Positions 30,757-39,989 of a stretch of 64,000 nucleotides of DNA are shown here, piece after piece. A program made the translations under genes and the position numbers. The stretch lies in assembly GCF_041914405.1 (NCBI RefSeq), contig NZ_JAYSDK010000022.1, forward strand, positions 29,356 through 93,355, given 5' to 3'. The notes under the pieces are model-generated. The model was given only the letters and a program-made list of their open reading frames with translations. It was not told where the DNA came from and ran no database searches. How positions within the stretch are numbered: the first letter of the stretch is position 1; each line of letters opens with the position of its first letter. This DNA comes from Zoogloea sp041914405 (GTDB lineage Bacteria > Pseudomonadota > Gammaproteobacteria > Burkholderiales > Rhodocyclaceae).

Positions 30757-32820
30757 ATGGCCGATCAATCCGATAGCGGGCGTGTGGTGGTTTTCGAAGG
30801 CAGCCCGTTCCGACTCCACCAACCTTTTCCTCCCGGCGGAGACCAGCCGGAGGCGATCCGCCAGCTTGTCGAGGGGATCGAAGACGGTCTGATGTTCCAG
30901 ACCCTGCTGGGCGTGACGGGCTCCGGTAAAACTTACACGATGGCCAATGTTATTGCCCGTTGCGGCCGGCCGGCGCTAGTGCTGGCTCACAACAAGACAC
31001 TGGCGGCGCAGCTCTACTCGGAGTTCCGCGAGTTCTTTCCAGAGAACGCGGTGGAGTACTTCGTCAGCTATTACGACTACTACCAGCCGGAAGCCTACGT
31101 GCCGTCCCGCGACCTGTTCATCGAGAAGGACTCGGCGATCAACGAGCACATCGAGCAGATGCGCCTGTCGGCCACCAAGAGCTTGATGGAACGCCGCGAC
31201 GTGGTGATCGTGGCGTCGGTGTCGTGCATCTACGGCATCGGTGACCCCAGTGACTACCACAGCATGGTGCTGCATTTGCGCGAGGGTGAGCAGGTGGCCC
31301 ACCGGGATCTCGTCCAGCGCCTGGTTGCCATGCAGTACTCCCGGGCGGACGTGGACTTCAAGCGCGGCACCTTCCGGGTGCGCGGCGACGTGATCGATAT
31401 CTACCCTGCGGAAAACGCCGAGTACGCGCTACGGGTGGAGATGTTCGACGACGAGATCGAGCATCTGACCCTGTTCGATCCACTCACCGGCCACCTCAAG
31501 CAGAAGCTCAGCCGTTTCACCGTTTATCCGTCCAGCCATTACGTCACGCCGCGGGCCACGGTGCTGAAGGCGATTGAGGCGATCAAGGAAGAGCTGCGCG
31601 AGCGCATGGAGGTGTTCTACAAGGGAGGCAAGCTGGTCGAGGCACAGCGCATCGAGCAGCGCACCCGCTTCGACCTGGAGATGCTCAACGAACTGGGCTT
31701 CTGCAAGGGCATCGAGAACTATTCCCGCCACATGTCCGGGCGCAAGGCCGGTGATGCGCCGCCGACCCTGATCGATTACCTGCCGAAGGACGGCCTGATG
31801 TTCATCGATGAGTCCCATGTGTCGATCGGCCAGGTTGGAGCGATGTACAAGGGCGACCGCTCACGCAAGGAGAACCTCGTCGAGTACGGTTTCCGGTTGC
31901 CGTCGGCACTCGACAACCGGCCGCTGAAGTTCGAGGAGTTTGAGCGCCTGCTGCCGCAGACCGTTTTCGTGTCTGCTACGCCGGCAGCCTACGAGAAGGA
32001 GCATCAAGGGCAGGTGGTGGAGCAGGTGGTGCGCCCGACCGGGCTGGTTGACCCGACCATCGTGGTCAAGCCTGCCACCACTCAGGTGGACGACCTGCTC
32101 GGTGAGATCAAGCTGCGCCTCGCCGTGCAGGAGCGGGTGCTGGTGACCGTGCTGACCAAGCGCCTGGCCGAGGATCTGACCGAGTATCTGGCCGAGAACG
32201 GTATCCGGGTGCGCTATCTGCACTCTGATATCGATACCGTCGAGCGGGTCGAGATCATCCGCGACCTGCGCCTCGGCGAATTTGACGTGCTGGTGGGGAT
32301 CAACCTGCTGCGGGAAGGTCTGGATATTCCCGAGGTATCGCTGGTGGCGATCCTTGACGCGGACAAGGAGGGCTTTCTGCGTTCCGAGCGCTCGCTGATC
32401 CAGACAATCGGTCGTGCGGCACGCCACCTGCACGGTACGGCGATTCTGTACGCCGACCGGATAACCGATTCGATGCGGGCTGCGATCGATGAAACAGAGC
32501 GACGGCGTGCCAAGCAGCTTGCCTTCAACGAGGCTAACGGCATTACGCCCAAGTCCGTGACAAAGCGCATAAAGGACATCATTGACGGTGTTTATGATGC
32601 AGATGCAGAGAACAAGAAGACCCCAGCGCTAGCAGAGGGGCGTGTGGACTATCAACTCCTGGACGAGAAGGCGCTGGCCAAGACGATCCGGCAGCTCGAA
32701 AAGGAAATGCAGGAGCACGCCCGCAACCTGGAATTCGAAAAAGCCGCTTCGGTCCGGGATCGTCTGTTTCGCCTGCGCCAGCAGGCTTTCGGTGCCGAGG
32801 GGCATGACTCCGCGGCATGA
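30757..32820 (+). CDS. uvrB: Excinuclease ABC subunit B
   Basis: A 687-residue DNA damage-verification helicase of nucleotide excision repair. Walker A GVTGSGKTYT and the beta-hairpin region SYYDYYQPEAYVPSRD are visible. So are DIYPAENAEYALRVE, the DESHVSIGQ box (motif II), the motif VI region QTIGRAARH, and a C-terminal UVR motif (LEKEMQEHARNLEFEKAA) that contacts UvrC. Length is normal. No clear LexA box is seen upstream. Its partner uvrC lies 29 kb away in the same window. Confidence 0.98.
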   Translation: MADQSDSGRVVVFEGSPFRLHQPFPPGGDQPEAIRQLVEGIEDGLMFQTLLGVTGSGKTYTMANVIARCGRPALVLAHNKTLAAQLYSEFREFFPENAVEYFVSYYDYYQPEAYVPSRDLFIEKDSAINEHIEQMRLSATKSLMERRDVVIVASVSCIYGIGDPSDYHSMVLHLREGEQVAHRDLVQRLVAMQYSRADVDFKRGTFRVRGDVIDIYPAENAEYALRVEMFDDEIEHLTLFDPLTGHLKQKLSRFTVYPSSHYVTPRATVLKAIEAIKEELRERMEVFYKGGKLVEAQRIEQRTRFDLEMLNELGFCKGIENYSRHMSGRKAGDAPPTLIDYLPKDGLMFIDESHVSIGQVGAMYKGDRSRKENLVEYGFRLPSALDNRPLKFEEFERLLPQTVFVSATPAAYEKEHQGQVVEQVVRPTGLVDPTIVVKPATTQVDDLLGEIKLRLAVQERVLVTVLTKRLAEDLTEYLAENGIRVRYLHSDIDTVERVEIIRDLRLGEFDVLVGINLLREGLDIPEVSLVAILDADKEGFLRSERSLIQTIGRAARHLHGTAILYADRITDSMRAAIDETERRRAKQLAFNEANGITPKSVTKRIKDIIDGVYDADAENKKTPALAEGRVDYQLLDEKALAKTIRQLEKEMQEHARNLEFEKAASVRDRLFRLRQQAFGAEGHDSAA

Positions 32821-32920
32821 ACCCAACATCTCAGGCTGAGAGAGACTGATCAACGTGGTGCTCGCTCTTGTACGTTCTGCCCGCCGCCTGCTTAAATGGC
32901 CGGTAGGAGGGGATTACAGA

Positions 32921-33412
32921 ATGAAAATATTATTTGTTTGCACCGGCAACATTTGTCGGTCGCCTACGGCTGAGGGGGTCGCGCGTCGCTGGCTGGTGAT
33001 GGCCGGGCTGGGTGAGTTGGTGGGTGTGGATTCAGCGGGAATCCAGGGGTATCACGTGGGTGAGGCGCCCGACCCCCGTTCCCAGTCGGCTGCCTTGCGG
33101 CGTGGTTATGATCTTTCCCGGCTTCGGGCGCGTAAGGTTGAACCCAAGGATTTCGAAGAGTTTGACTTGTTGCTGGCGATGGACCGGGATCATTTCCAGT
33201 ACCTGCGCGACAAGGCGCCGGAAGGCAAGCGCCACAAGGTGCGCATGTTTATGAGCTACGCCCGCATGGTGCGGCGGGACGATGTTCCAGATCCCTACTA
33301 TGGTGGGGCGACGGGTTTCGACGCCGTTCTCGATATGTGCGAGGACGCGGTGCAGGGGCTTATCGACGAGATTCTTCCGGAGGTCAATCGTCGCCGCCAG
33401 TCGGTGAGCTGA
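32921..33412 (+). CDS. Low-molecular-weight protein-tyrosine phosphatase
   Basis: 163 residues from ATG 32921, preferred over the longer frame (32855) because a GGAGG lies 10 bases before it and the catalytic P-loop follows at once. MKILFVCTGNICRSPTAEG contains the Cys-x5-Arg signature. DPYYGG is the general-acid Asp loop. It dephosphorylates phosphotyrosine or low-molecular phosphoesters; targets are unknown. It stands alone between uvrB and a bidirectional terminator. Confidence 0.94.
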   Translation: MKILFVCTGNICRSPTAEGVARRWLVMAGLGELVGVDSAGIQGYHVGEAPDPRSQSAALRRGYDLSRLRARKVEPKDFEEFDLLLAMDRDHFQYLRDKAPEGKRHKVRMFMSYARMVRRDDVPDPYYGGATGFDAVLDMCEDAVQGLIDEILPEVNRRRQSVS

Positions 33413-33462
33413 GAAGCGCCGGCAAGAGACCATCGGGGGGCCTGTCTTCCGTTGAATGATGT

Positions 33463-33498
33463 AAAAAAGGCCAGCCTTTATCGGGCTGGCCTTTTTTT
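33463..33498. terminator. Bidirectional rho-independent terminator
   Basis: AAAAAAGGCCAGCC, a short loop, then GGCTGGCCTTTTTTT. It is T-rich in both directions and lies between the convergent phosphatase and rne genes. Confidence 0.93.
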
Positions 33499-33516
33499 GC
33501 TGCTGCGGATGCGGGC

Positions 33517-36500
33517 TTACTTTGTGCCGGTTTCCACCTGGATCAGCGGCTCGTCAACAACCGGAGTGGTGACGCGGTTGCGGCGACGGCGTACCGGCTG
33601 GGGCGCTTCTTCAACCGCTACCTCGGTCTGGAAAGCCTTGACGGCATCCGCGCGGGTTTCCACCAGCACCAGGCCGCTGCCGGACAAGTCGATCGCTTCC
33701 GGTGCGGCGGCCACGATCGGTGTTGCTGGGCGGGTTTCCTGAGCGGTCTCGACGGGAGCCGCTTCCGCTTGCACAGGAGCCGGCTCCAGTTCCGCCACAA
33801 CGCTCGGGATGGCCAGCTCCACGCCCGTTTCGGGCTGGGCTTCGGCCGCCGTTACGATCGGTGCCGCTGCGGTTTCGACTTCCACGACGGCGCTCGGCGC
33901 AGCTTCTGCTGCCACGGTGTCGATCGGGGCGGAGGCAGGCTCGCTCGGGGCGAGTTCTGCAGCCGACTGACCGATAGCCGCGACGGCCTGTTCGATCAGA
34001 TCGGGCTTGGTCTGCGGCTGGGTAAGGCTTTCAGCGACCGGCAAGGCAACAGGCGTTGCTTCGACGATGGGCTGGGCCGGCGCTGCCGCTGCAGTTTCGA
34101 CCACAGGCGCAGTCTCTACTGGCGCGGCTTCAGCTTCCGGAGCGGCGACCGCAACCGGAGCGGCTTCGGCGACCGAGGTGGTCTCGACGGCCTGGGCATC
34201 GCTGACGGCGGGCTGGGGCTTGGTGGCGACGGCTTCAGGAGCCGCCGCCTCGGTAGCGGACTGCCCCTCTTCACCAATCGCCAGTTCACCCTGGGCGGCG
34301 GCTTCGACGCTGTTGGCCTCCTCGTTGCGGCGGCCACCACGGCGGCCACGGCGGCTGCGGCGGCTGCGTTCGTTGCCTTCGCCTTCGGCTTGAGCCGGAC
34401 CGGCTTCCACCGGAGCGGCTACCGCAGCCACGGCGTCGGCCGTTACCTGCTCGGCGCTGGCGACGATGCCTTCAGCCTCCGCGGCCTTGGGTGCCTGGTT
34501 GTTACGGCCGCGACGTTCGCCGCGCTCAGTGCGCTCACCGCGGCCTTCGCGCTCACCGCGTTCCTGGCGTTCGCCACGCTCCTGGCGCTCACCGCGCGGG
34601 CGCTTCTCGCGTTGCTCGGTCTGCGCCTCGCTGGCAGCGTTGCGTCCGCTTTCACGGGGCTCGCGGGGCTCGCGCGCTTCCCGGGCCTCACGGTTGTCGT
34701 TGCGCTCCTGGCGCTCGCTCCGTTCGCCACGCTCTTCACGCTGGCCATCCCGGCGGCCGCGGTTGTCGCGACCGTCACGGCGGTTGCGCTCATTGCGCGG
34801 ACGGGACTCGCGGCGCGGCGTTTCGGGGTGTGCGACGACCGGTGCCGGTTCGGGCTGCTTCTCACCACGGAAGAAAGCGAAGATACGGGCCAGCAGGCCG
34901 GGCTGGCTTTCCGGCACAGCGGCGACCGGAGCGGCCTTGGCTTCGACGACCGGTGCGGGCTGGTCGGGGGTGATGCCCTTGACGGCAGCTTCCTGGCGCA
35001 CCGGGCGCTCGGGGTTGGCCGACGGCGGCGTGTAGGTTTCGCCGGCCGGCTTGGTGGCCATGCGATAGCTCGGCAGGCTGGTGTCTTCGCTGTTGAGCTG
35101 GTCGTGGCGCAGGCGGACGATCTCGTGCTGCGGGGTTTCCAGGTGGCGATTGGGGATCAGTACCAGGTTGACCTTGTGGCGCAGCTCGATCTTGGCGATG
35201 TCGTCGCGCTTCTCGTTGAGCAGGAAGGTCGCTACATCCACCGGAACCTGGCAGTGCAGGGCGCCGGTGTTGTCCTTCATGGCTTCCTCTTCGAGGATGC
35301 GCAGGATGTGCAGGGCCGACGATTCGGTGCTGCGGGTGTGGCCGGTGCCGTTACAGCGCGGGCAGGGGATGTAGCTGGTCTCGGCGAGGGCCGGGCGCAG
35401 GCGTTGGCGGGACAGCTCGAGCAGGCCGAAACGGCTGATCTTGCCGGTCTGCACGCGGGCACGGTCGTAGCGCAGGGCGTCGCGCAGGCGATTCTCGACT
35501 TCGCGCTGGTTCTTCTGCGACTCCATGTCGATGAAGTCAATGACGATCAGGCCGCCAAGGTCGCGCAGGCGCAACTGGCGGGCCACTTCGTCGGCGGCTT
35601 CGCAGTTGGTCTTGAAGGCGGTTTCCTCGATGTCCGCACCGCGGGTGGCGCGACCAGAGTTCACGTCCACGGACACCAGCGCCTCGGTGTGGTCGATCAC
35701 GATGGCTCCGCCGGACGGCAGGCTGACCTGGCGCGAGTAGGCGGATTCGATCTGGTGTTCGATCTGGAAGCGGGAGAACAACGGCACGTCGTCGTGATAG
35801 CGCTTCACGCGGTTCACGTTCTGCGGCATCACGTGGGCCATGAACTGGCGCGCCTGCTCGTACACGTCGTCGGTGTCGATCAGGATTTCGCCGATGTCTG
35901 GCTGGAAGTAGTCGCGGATCGCACGGATCACCAGGCTGCCTTCCTGGTAGATCAGGAAAGCACCAGCCTGGGACTCGGCGGCGCCGTCGATGGCGCGCCA
36001 CAGTTGCAGCAGGTAGTTCAAGTCCCACTGCAGCTCTTCGGCGTTACGGCCGATGGCTGCGGTGCGGGCGATCAGGCTCATGCCGCCCGGGACTTCGAGC
36101 TGGTCCATGACGTCGCGCAGTTCGGCGCGCTCGTCACCCTCGACGCGACGGGATACACCGCCACCACGGGGGTTGTTGGGCATCAGCACCAGGTAGCGGC
36201 CGGCCAGGGAGACGAAGGTAGTGAGTGCGGCCCCCTTGTTGCCACGCTCGTCCTTCTCGACCTGGACGATCAGCTCCTGGCCTTCCTTCAGTGCTTCCTT
36301 TATGGACGCACGGCTGGCTTCGACGCCAGGCTGGAAGTAAGAGCGGGAGATTTCCTTGAACGGCAGGAAGCCGTGGCGCTCGGCGCCATAGTCGACGAAC
36401 GCGGCTTCGAGGCTGGGCTCGATGCGCGTAATGACGGCTTTGTAGATGTTGCTTTTACGTTGTTCCTTGGCGGCCGACTCAATGTCGAGATCGATCAGTT

Positions 36501-36567
36501 TCTGACCGTCGACAATGGCAACGCGGAGTTCCTCGGCCTGCGTTGCATTGAAGAGCATGCGCTTCAT
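33517..36567 (-). CDS. rne: Ribonuclease E
   Basis: A 1016-residue endoribonuclease and RNA-degradosome scaffold. The chosen ATG 36567 gives the standard MKRMLFNATQAEELRVAIV start. The N-terminal half carries the S1 domain (NIYKAVITRIEPSLEAAFVDYG), RNase H-like parts, the DNase I-like catalytic region (VSVDVNSGRATRG, LIVIDFIDMES) and the zinc-link CPRCNGTG. The C-terminal half is low-complexity: an Arg/Glu/Gly-rich tract with repeated GERxxRGER-type units (~570-730), which would bind RNA, then an Ala/Val/Pro/Glu-rich acidic tail. The hairpins in its leader suggest autoregulation. Confidence 0.97.
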   Translation of the reverse strand: MKRMLFNATQAEELRVAIVDGQKLIDLDIESAAKEQRKSNIYKAVITRIEPSLEAAFVDYGAERHGFLPFKEISRSYFQPGVEASRASIKEALKEGQELIVQVEKDERGNKGAALTTFVSLAGRYLVLMPNNPRGGGVSRRVEGDERAELRDVMDQLEVPGGMSLIARTAAIGRNAEELQWDLNYLLQLWRAIDGAAESQAGAFLIYQEGSLVIRAIRDYFQPDIGEILIDTDDVYEQARQFMAHVMPQNVNRVKRYHDDVPLFSRFQIEHQIESAYSRQVSLPSGGAIVIDHTEALVSVDVNSGRATRGADIEETAFKTNCEAADEVARQLRLRDLGGLIVIDFIDMESQKNQREVENRLRDALRYDRARVQTGKISRFGLLELSRQRLRPALAETSYIPCPRCNGTGHTRSTESSALHILRILEEEAMKDNTGALHCQVPVDVATFLLNEKRDDIAKIELRHKVNLVLIPNRHLETPQHEIVRLRHDQLNSEDTSLPSYRMATKPAGETYTPPSANPERPVRQEAAVKGITPDQPAPVVEAKAAPVAAVPESQPGLLARIFAFFRGEKQPEPAPVVAHPETPRRESRPRNERNRRDGRDNRGRRDGQREERGERSERQERNDNREAREAREPREPRESGRNAASEAQTEQREKRPRGERQERGERQERGEREGRGERTERGERRGRNNQAPKAAEAEGIVASAEQVTADAVAAVAAPVEAGPAQAEGEGNERSRRSRRGRRGGRRNEEANSVEAAAQGELAIGEEGQSATEAAAPEAVATKPQPAVSDAQAVETTSVAEAAPVAVAAPEAEAAPVETAPVVETAAAAPAQPIVEATPVALPVAESLTQPQTKPDLIEQAVAAIGQSAAELAPSEPASAPIDTVAAEAAPSAVVEVETAAAPIVTAAEAQPETGVELAIPSVVAELEPAPVQAEAAPVETAQETRPATPIVAAAPEAIDLSGSGLVLVETRADAVKAFQTEVAVEEAPQPVRRRRNRVTTPVVDEPLIQVETGTK
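34480..34850 (-). repeat. Degenerate tandem repeat inside rne (Arg/Glu/Gly-rich tract)
   Basis: Imperfect 12-15-bp units encode GERQER, GEREGR, GERTER and REAREPREP-type peptides. It is a coding low-complexity tract of the RNA-binding arm, not a separate element. Confidence 0.7.
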
Positions 36568-37108
36568 TCGTCTTCTTCTCCCGCGCAGCACACGGGCAGG
36601 ACGAACCGCGCCACCGCTTAACAGCGGTGACTTAGTTTGGCGTTGTCGCGACTATCCTTCATCGAGGGGAATATCAAACTAAAGTGGGCGGCGGGGTTCG
36701 TCTATGCACCCTGAACCGCGATTTTCCGCTGGGGACCGTGATTGGCCTGTGGGCACGACTGGTCTCGCAACTCCTCTGCCGTGTCGTACTCTCGGGTACG
36801 ACGGCATTTCCCTTTGCGACCTCGGGCCTGCTCTCCAGGACTGCTTCACCGTCCCTGAATTCAGGGCCGTCAAACTGCGTGTGCGCTAACGCGCAATAAG
36901 TACAAGTTTATTGTCGAATACAGTACCATCGCCCTCTTTTTGTCTGGCGATGGACCTTCCTGCGGTGTTTCGGGAGCGGGTGTGACCCTGGCTGACCAAG
37001 GTCGAGTCGCTCCGGCGTGGCACGGGCCGGTGTTGAAGTCTTCACAACACGCTTGGGCAAGTGCGCCGCATCAGAACCGAAAACCGCTCGCCAGTATATT
37101 TCAAAAAG
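36568..37108. promoter_or_regulatory. Divergent rne/rluC intergenic region with structured rne leader
   Basis: 541 bp without a supported gene. Hairpins likely in the rne transcript are CACCGCTTAACAGCGGTG (36612-36629, ~45 nt before the start codon), GCCGTGTCGTAC/GTACGACGGC (36778-36805) and the palindrome CCCTGAATTCAGGG (centred near 36863). Another stem, CCATCGCC/GGCGATGG, is at 36926-36953. In gammaproteobacteria a structured rne leader mediates autoregulation; the same here is inference. No certain promoter hexamers. Confidence 0.55.
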
Positions 37109-38065
37109 ATGGCCTTGAGTAAAGCCCCCTCCGTGATGCGGGTCAGCGTCGATGACGCGAGCGCTGGGCAGCGCATCGACAATTTCCTGGTGCGCGTCTG
37201 CAAGGGCGTGCCGAAGAGTCACGTGTATCGCATCCTGCGTAGCGGTGAGGTGCGCGTTAACAGCAAGCGAGTCGATCAGACCTATCGCCTGCAACTCGGC
37301 GACGAAGTGCGTATTCCGCCAATCCGCTTGGCTGAGAAGGCGGCGGAGCCCGCGATACCGGTCGGCAAACCCTTCGACATCGTTTTTGAGGATGATGCGC
37401 TGCTGGTGCTCGACAAGCCGGCCGGGCTGGCCGTGCATGGGGGGAGTGGCGTCAGTTTTGGCGTTATCGAGCAGTTGCGCCGCCAGCGACCGGAGGCGAA
37501 GTTCCTCGAACTGGTGCATCGCCTCGACCGGGAAACCTCGGGGCTGTTGATTGTCGCCAAGAAGCGCAGCGCGCTGACCGTGCTGCACGACATGATGCGC
37601 GAAGGCAAGGTGCGCAAGCGCTATCTGACCCTGGTGGCCGGGCGCTGGCTGAATCCGATGCAGCATGTAAAGCTGGCCCTGCACAAATACCTGACCGAAG
37701 GCGGTGAGCGCCGCGTCAGCGTGAACCCCGAGGGGAAGCCGGCACACAGCATCGTCAGGCTGCTGAAACGCTGGCAGAACTACAGCCTGGTCGAGGTCGA
37801 GCTGAAGACCGGCCGCACGCACCAGATCCGCGTACACCTGAGCCACTTGGGCTTCCCTTTGTGCGGTGACGACAAATACGGGGATTTTTCCCTCAACAAG
37901 CAACTCGAAAAGCAGGGCTTCAAGCGGATGTTCCTGCACGCGGCGAAACTCGCCTTTCATCACCCGCTGACTGACCAGTTGATCGAGTTGGAGGCGTCGC
38001 TGCCGCCGGAGCTGGAGCGCCATGTGGTGCAGGTCGAGCAAACGGAGGAGAGAGAATATGGCTAA
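37109..38065 (+). CDS. rluC: 23S rRNA pseudouridine synthase RluC
   Basis: 318 residues from ATG 37109 (MALSKAPSVMRVSVDD); the open frame starts earlier but without support. An N-terminal S4 RNA-binding domain (GQRIDNFLVRVCKGVPKSHVYR, truncated here to motif) is followed by the catalytic domain with the active-site Asp in HRLDRETSGLL and TGRTHQIRVHLSHLG. It isomerises U955, U2504 and U2580-type positions in E. coli. It is divergent from rne, as in many proteobacteria, and overlaps the HAD phosphatase gene by 8 bp. Confidence 0.95.
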   Translation: MALSKAPSVMRVSVDDASAGQRIDNFLVRVCKGVPKSHVYRILRSGEVRVNSKRVDQTYRLQLGDEVRIPPIRLAEKAAEPAIPVGKPFDIVFEDDALLVLDKPAGLAVHGGSGVSFGVIEQLRRQRPEAKFLELVHRLDRETSGLLIVAKKRSALTVLHDMMREGKVRKRYLTLVAGRWLNPMQHVKLALHKYLTEGGERRVSVNPEGKPAHSIVRLLKRWQNYSLVEVELKTGRTHQIRVHLSHLGFPLCGDDKYGDFSLNKQLEKQGFKRMFLHAAKLAFHHPLTDQLIELEASLPPELERHVVQVEQTEEREYG

Positions 38066-38714
38066 GCGTTTCGAGCTGATCGTCTTTGATTGGGATGGCA
38101 CGCTGATGGATTCGGCGGCGGCCATCGTGCGTGCGATCCAGGCGTCGGCGGCCGATCTTGGCCTGCCGGTGCCGTCGGATGCCCGTGCCCGTCACGTGAT
38201 CGGCCTTGGCCTTAACGATGCGCTGCATTACGCCGTGCCCGAGCTGGCGGAGTCGGATTATCCGCGCATGGTCGAGCGTTACCGCTATCACTACTTGTCC
38301 GGTGACGATCAGCTGACGCTGTTCGATGGCACGGTCGAGCTGATTGCGGGCCTGCGTGAGCGCGGCCACTTGCTGGCGGTGGCGACCGGCAAGAGCCGCA
38401 AGGGGCTGGAGCGGGCGCTGTCGTTTTCTGGGCTGGGTGAATATTTCCATGCGACCCGCTGTGCCGATGAGTGTTTCTCCAAGCCGCATCCGGCCATGCT
38501 TGATGAGCTGATGGATGAACTGGGCGTGGCGCAGGCGTCCTGCCTGATGATCGGCGATACCACCCACGATCTGCAGATGGCGAAGAATGCCGGGGTGGCA
38601 GGGCTGGCGGTGAGTTTCGGTGCGCACCCGGTGGAGCAGCTGCAGGCCGAGGTGCCGCTGGCCTGCGTGCACACGCCGGCGGAGTTGCGGGAATGGCTGG
38701 AACGCAACGCTTGA
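38058..38714 (+). CDS. HAD-superfamily phosphatase (Gph-like)
   Basis: 218 residues from ATG 38058. HAD motif I is VFDWDGTLMDS, motif II VATGKS, motif III Lys in CFSKPHPAML and motif IV IGDTTHDLQMA. A helical cap sits between motifs I and II. It resembles phosphoglycolate phosphatase and pyrophosphatase-type HADs; the substrate is not certain. It sits in an overlapping rluC-HAD-Rieske-sppA operon. Confidence 0.93.
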   Translation: MAKRFELIVFDWDGTLMDSAAAIVRAIQASAADLGLPVPSDARARHVIGLGLNDALHYAVPELAESDYPRMVERYRYHYLSGDDQLTLFDGTVELIAGLRERGHLLAVATGKSRKGLERALSFSGLGEYFHATRCADECFSKPHPAMLDELMDELGVAQASCLMIGDTTHDLQMAKNAGVAGLAVSFGAHPVEQLQAEVPLACVHTPAELREWLERNA

Positions 38715-39061
38715 TCTGCCCGTCGGACGCGGTCCGAGAGGGTGAGGACGGGGTGCGCTTCAGCGTGACCCGTGTCACGGGAGAAGAGCCGGCCTTCGTC
38801 GTGCGTTTCCGTGGGCATGTGCATGCTTACTTGAATCGCTGCGCCCATGTGCCGATCGAGCTGGACTGGATGCCCGGACGTTTTTTCGACGATGAGCGTC
38901 TTTACCTGATCTGCGCGACTCACGGCGCCCTCTATGAACCGGAAAGCGGCCGCTGCGTGGCGGGGCCGTGTCGGGGCAAGCGCTTGTTGGCGCTGTCCGT
39001 CGAAGAGCGCGACGGAATGGTATTTCTTGTGACGAATAGCGATGGACGAGAACAGGTCTGA
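38693..39061 (+). CDS. Rieske [2Fe-2S] ferredoxin-like protein
   Basis: 122 residues. The two Rieske ligand boxes are CAH (NRCAHVPIELDW) and CATH (CATHGALYEPESG), giving the Cys-x-His and Cys-x2-His pairs, followed by CRGKRLLALSV. There is no oxygenase catalytic domain, signal peptide or membrane anchor, so it is a soluble electron carrier or redox sensor with unknown partner. It overlaps the HAD gene by 22 bp and sppA by 20 bp. Confidence 0.92.
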   Translation: MAGTQRLICPSDAVREGEDGVRFSVTRVTGEEPAFVVRFRGHVHAYLNRCAHVPIELDWMPGRFFDDERLYLICATHGALYEPESGRCVAGPCRGKRLLALSVEERDGMVFLVTNSDGREQV

Positions 39062-39983
39062 GCATTGGGAGCGCCGGGTGCTGGAAAAGCTGGCGCTGGA
39101 GGGGCTGGCGGAGCAGAAGCGGCGGCGGCGCTGGGGGGTGTTCTTCAAGCTGGTCGCCCTGTTCTACGTGGGGCTCGCGATGTGGATCCTGGGCGACTTC
39201 GGTGCCGCGGAGCCGCTCGATGGCGGGCGCTTCACTGCGCTGGTGAGCGTCGACGGCGTGATTGCGCCGAAGGGTGAGGCGAGCGCCGAGCGGGTGGTGG
39301 CGGCGCTGCAGTCGGCCTTTGACGATGGTGGTACGCAGGGGGTGGTGCTGCGTATCAATAGTCCAGGTGGCAGTCCGGTGCAGGCGGGCATCATCAATGA
39401 CGAGATCGCGCGGCTGCGTGCGCTGCATCCGCAGGTGCCCGTGTACGCGGTGGTTGAGGATGTCTGCGCGTCGGGCGGCTATTACGTGGCGGTGGCGGCG
39501 GACCGGATTTTTGTGGATAAGGCAAGCATCGTCGGCTCGATCGGCGTGCTGATGGATGGCTTCGGCTTTGCCGGGCTGATGGACAAACTGGGCGTCGAGC
39601 GTCGTCTGCTGACGGCTGGTGAGAATAAGGGGTTCTTGGATCCGTATTCACCGCAGAACCCTAAACAGTTGGAGCACGCTAAGGCCATGCTGGGTGACAT
39701 TCACAGCCAGTTCATTGCTGCGGTGCGAAAAGGGCGCGGTACGCGCCTGAAGGAGACCCCGGAAATGTTTACCGGTCTGATGTGGACCGGCGCCAAGAGT
39801 GTTCAGCTTGGTCTGGCTGATGGCTTTGGCACCGTCGAGTCGGTGGCGCGGGATGTGGTCAAGGCAGAGAACGTTCGCGACTTCACGCAGAAGCCCGGGC
39901 TGGCCGAGCGTTTTGCGGAGCGCTTCGGCACTGATATGGCCGAAAGCCTGATGAATACGCTGGGCAAAACGACGGTGCGCTGA
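39042..39983 (+). CDS. sppA: Signal peptide peptidase SppA-like (S49 family) protease
   Basis: A 313-residue membrane-anchored serine protease. A single transmembrane helix (~33-52) is followed by a ClpP-fold domain: LVSVDGVIAP, VLRINSPGGSPVQAG, the nucleophile in DVCASGGYYVAVAAD and the Lys general base in AGENKGFLDPYSP. It is the short (~36 kDa) single-domain form, as opposed to the ~67 kDa E. coli SppA. It degrades cleaved signal peptides in the membrane. Last gene of the rluC operon; the next gene is convergent. Confidence 0.93.
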   Translation: MDENRSEHWERRVLEKLALEGLAEQKRRRRWGVFFKLVALFYVGLAMWILGDFGAAEPLDGGRFTALVSVDGVIAPKGEASAERVVAALQSAFDDGGTQGVVLRINSPGGSPVQAGIINDEIARLRALHPQVPVYAVVEDVCASGGYYVAVAADRIFVDKASIVGSIGVLMDGFGFAGLMDKLGVERRLLTAGENKGFLDPYSPQNPKQLEHAKAMLGDIHSQFIAAVRKGRGTRLKETPEMFTGLMWTGAKSVQLGLADGFGTVESVARDVVKAENVRDFTQKPGLAERFAERFGTDMAESLMNTLGKTTVR

Positions 39984-39989
39984 CCGCCG

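Noticed and set aside
29235..30776. 513-codon rightward open frame over the aminotransferase
   Set aside because: Gly/Ala/Val-rich antisense shadow of the clearly conserved leftward aminotransferase; no domain.
34480..34850. CRISPR-like or non-coding tandem repeat
   Set aside because: Units are imperfect, without spacers, and in frame with the Arg/Glu/Gly arm of RNase E.
33769..36621. 950-codon rightward open frame over rne
   Set aside because: Antisense shadow of rne; the sense strand carries unmistakable RNase E motifs.
36684..36899. Small rightward ORFs in the rne/rluC spacer
   Set aside because: They cover hairpins of the likely rne leader, lack ribosome binding sites and show no protein-like features.
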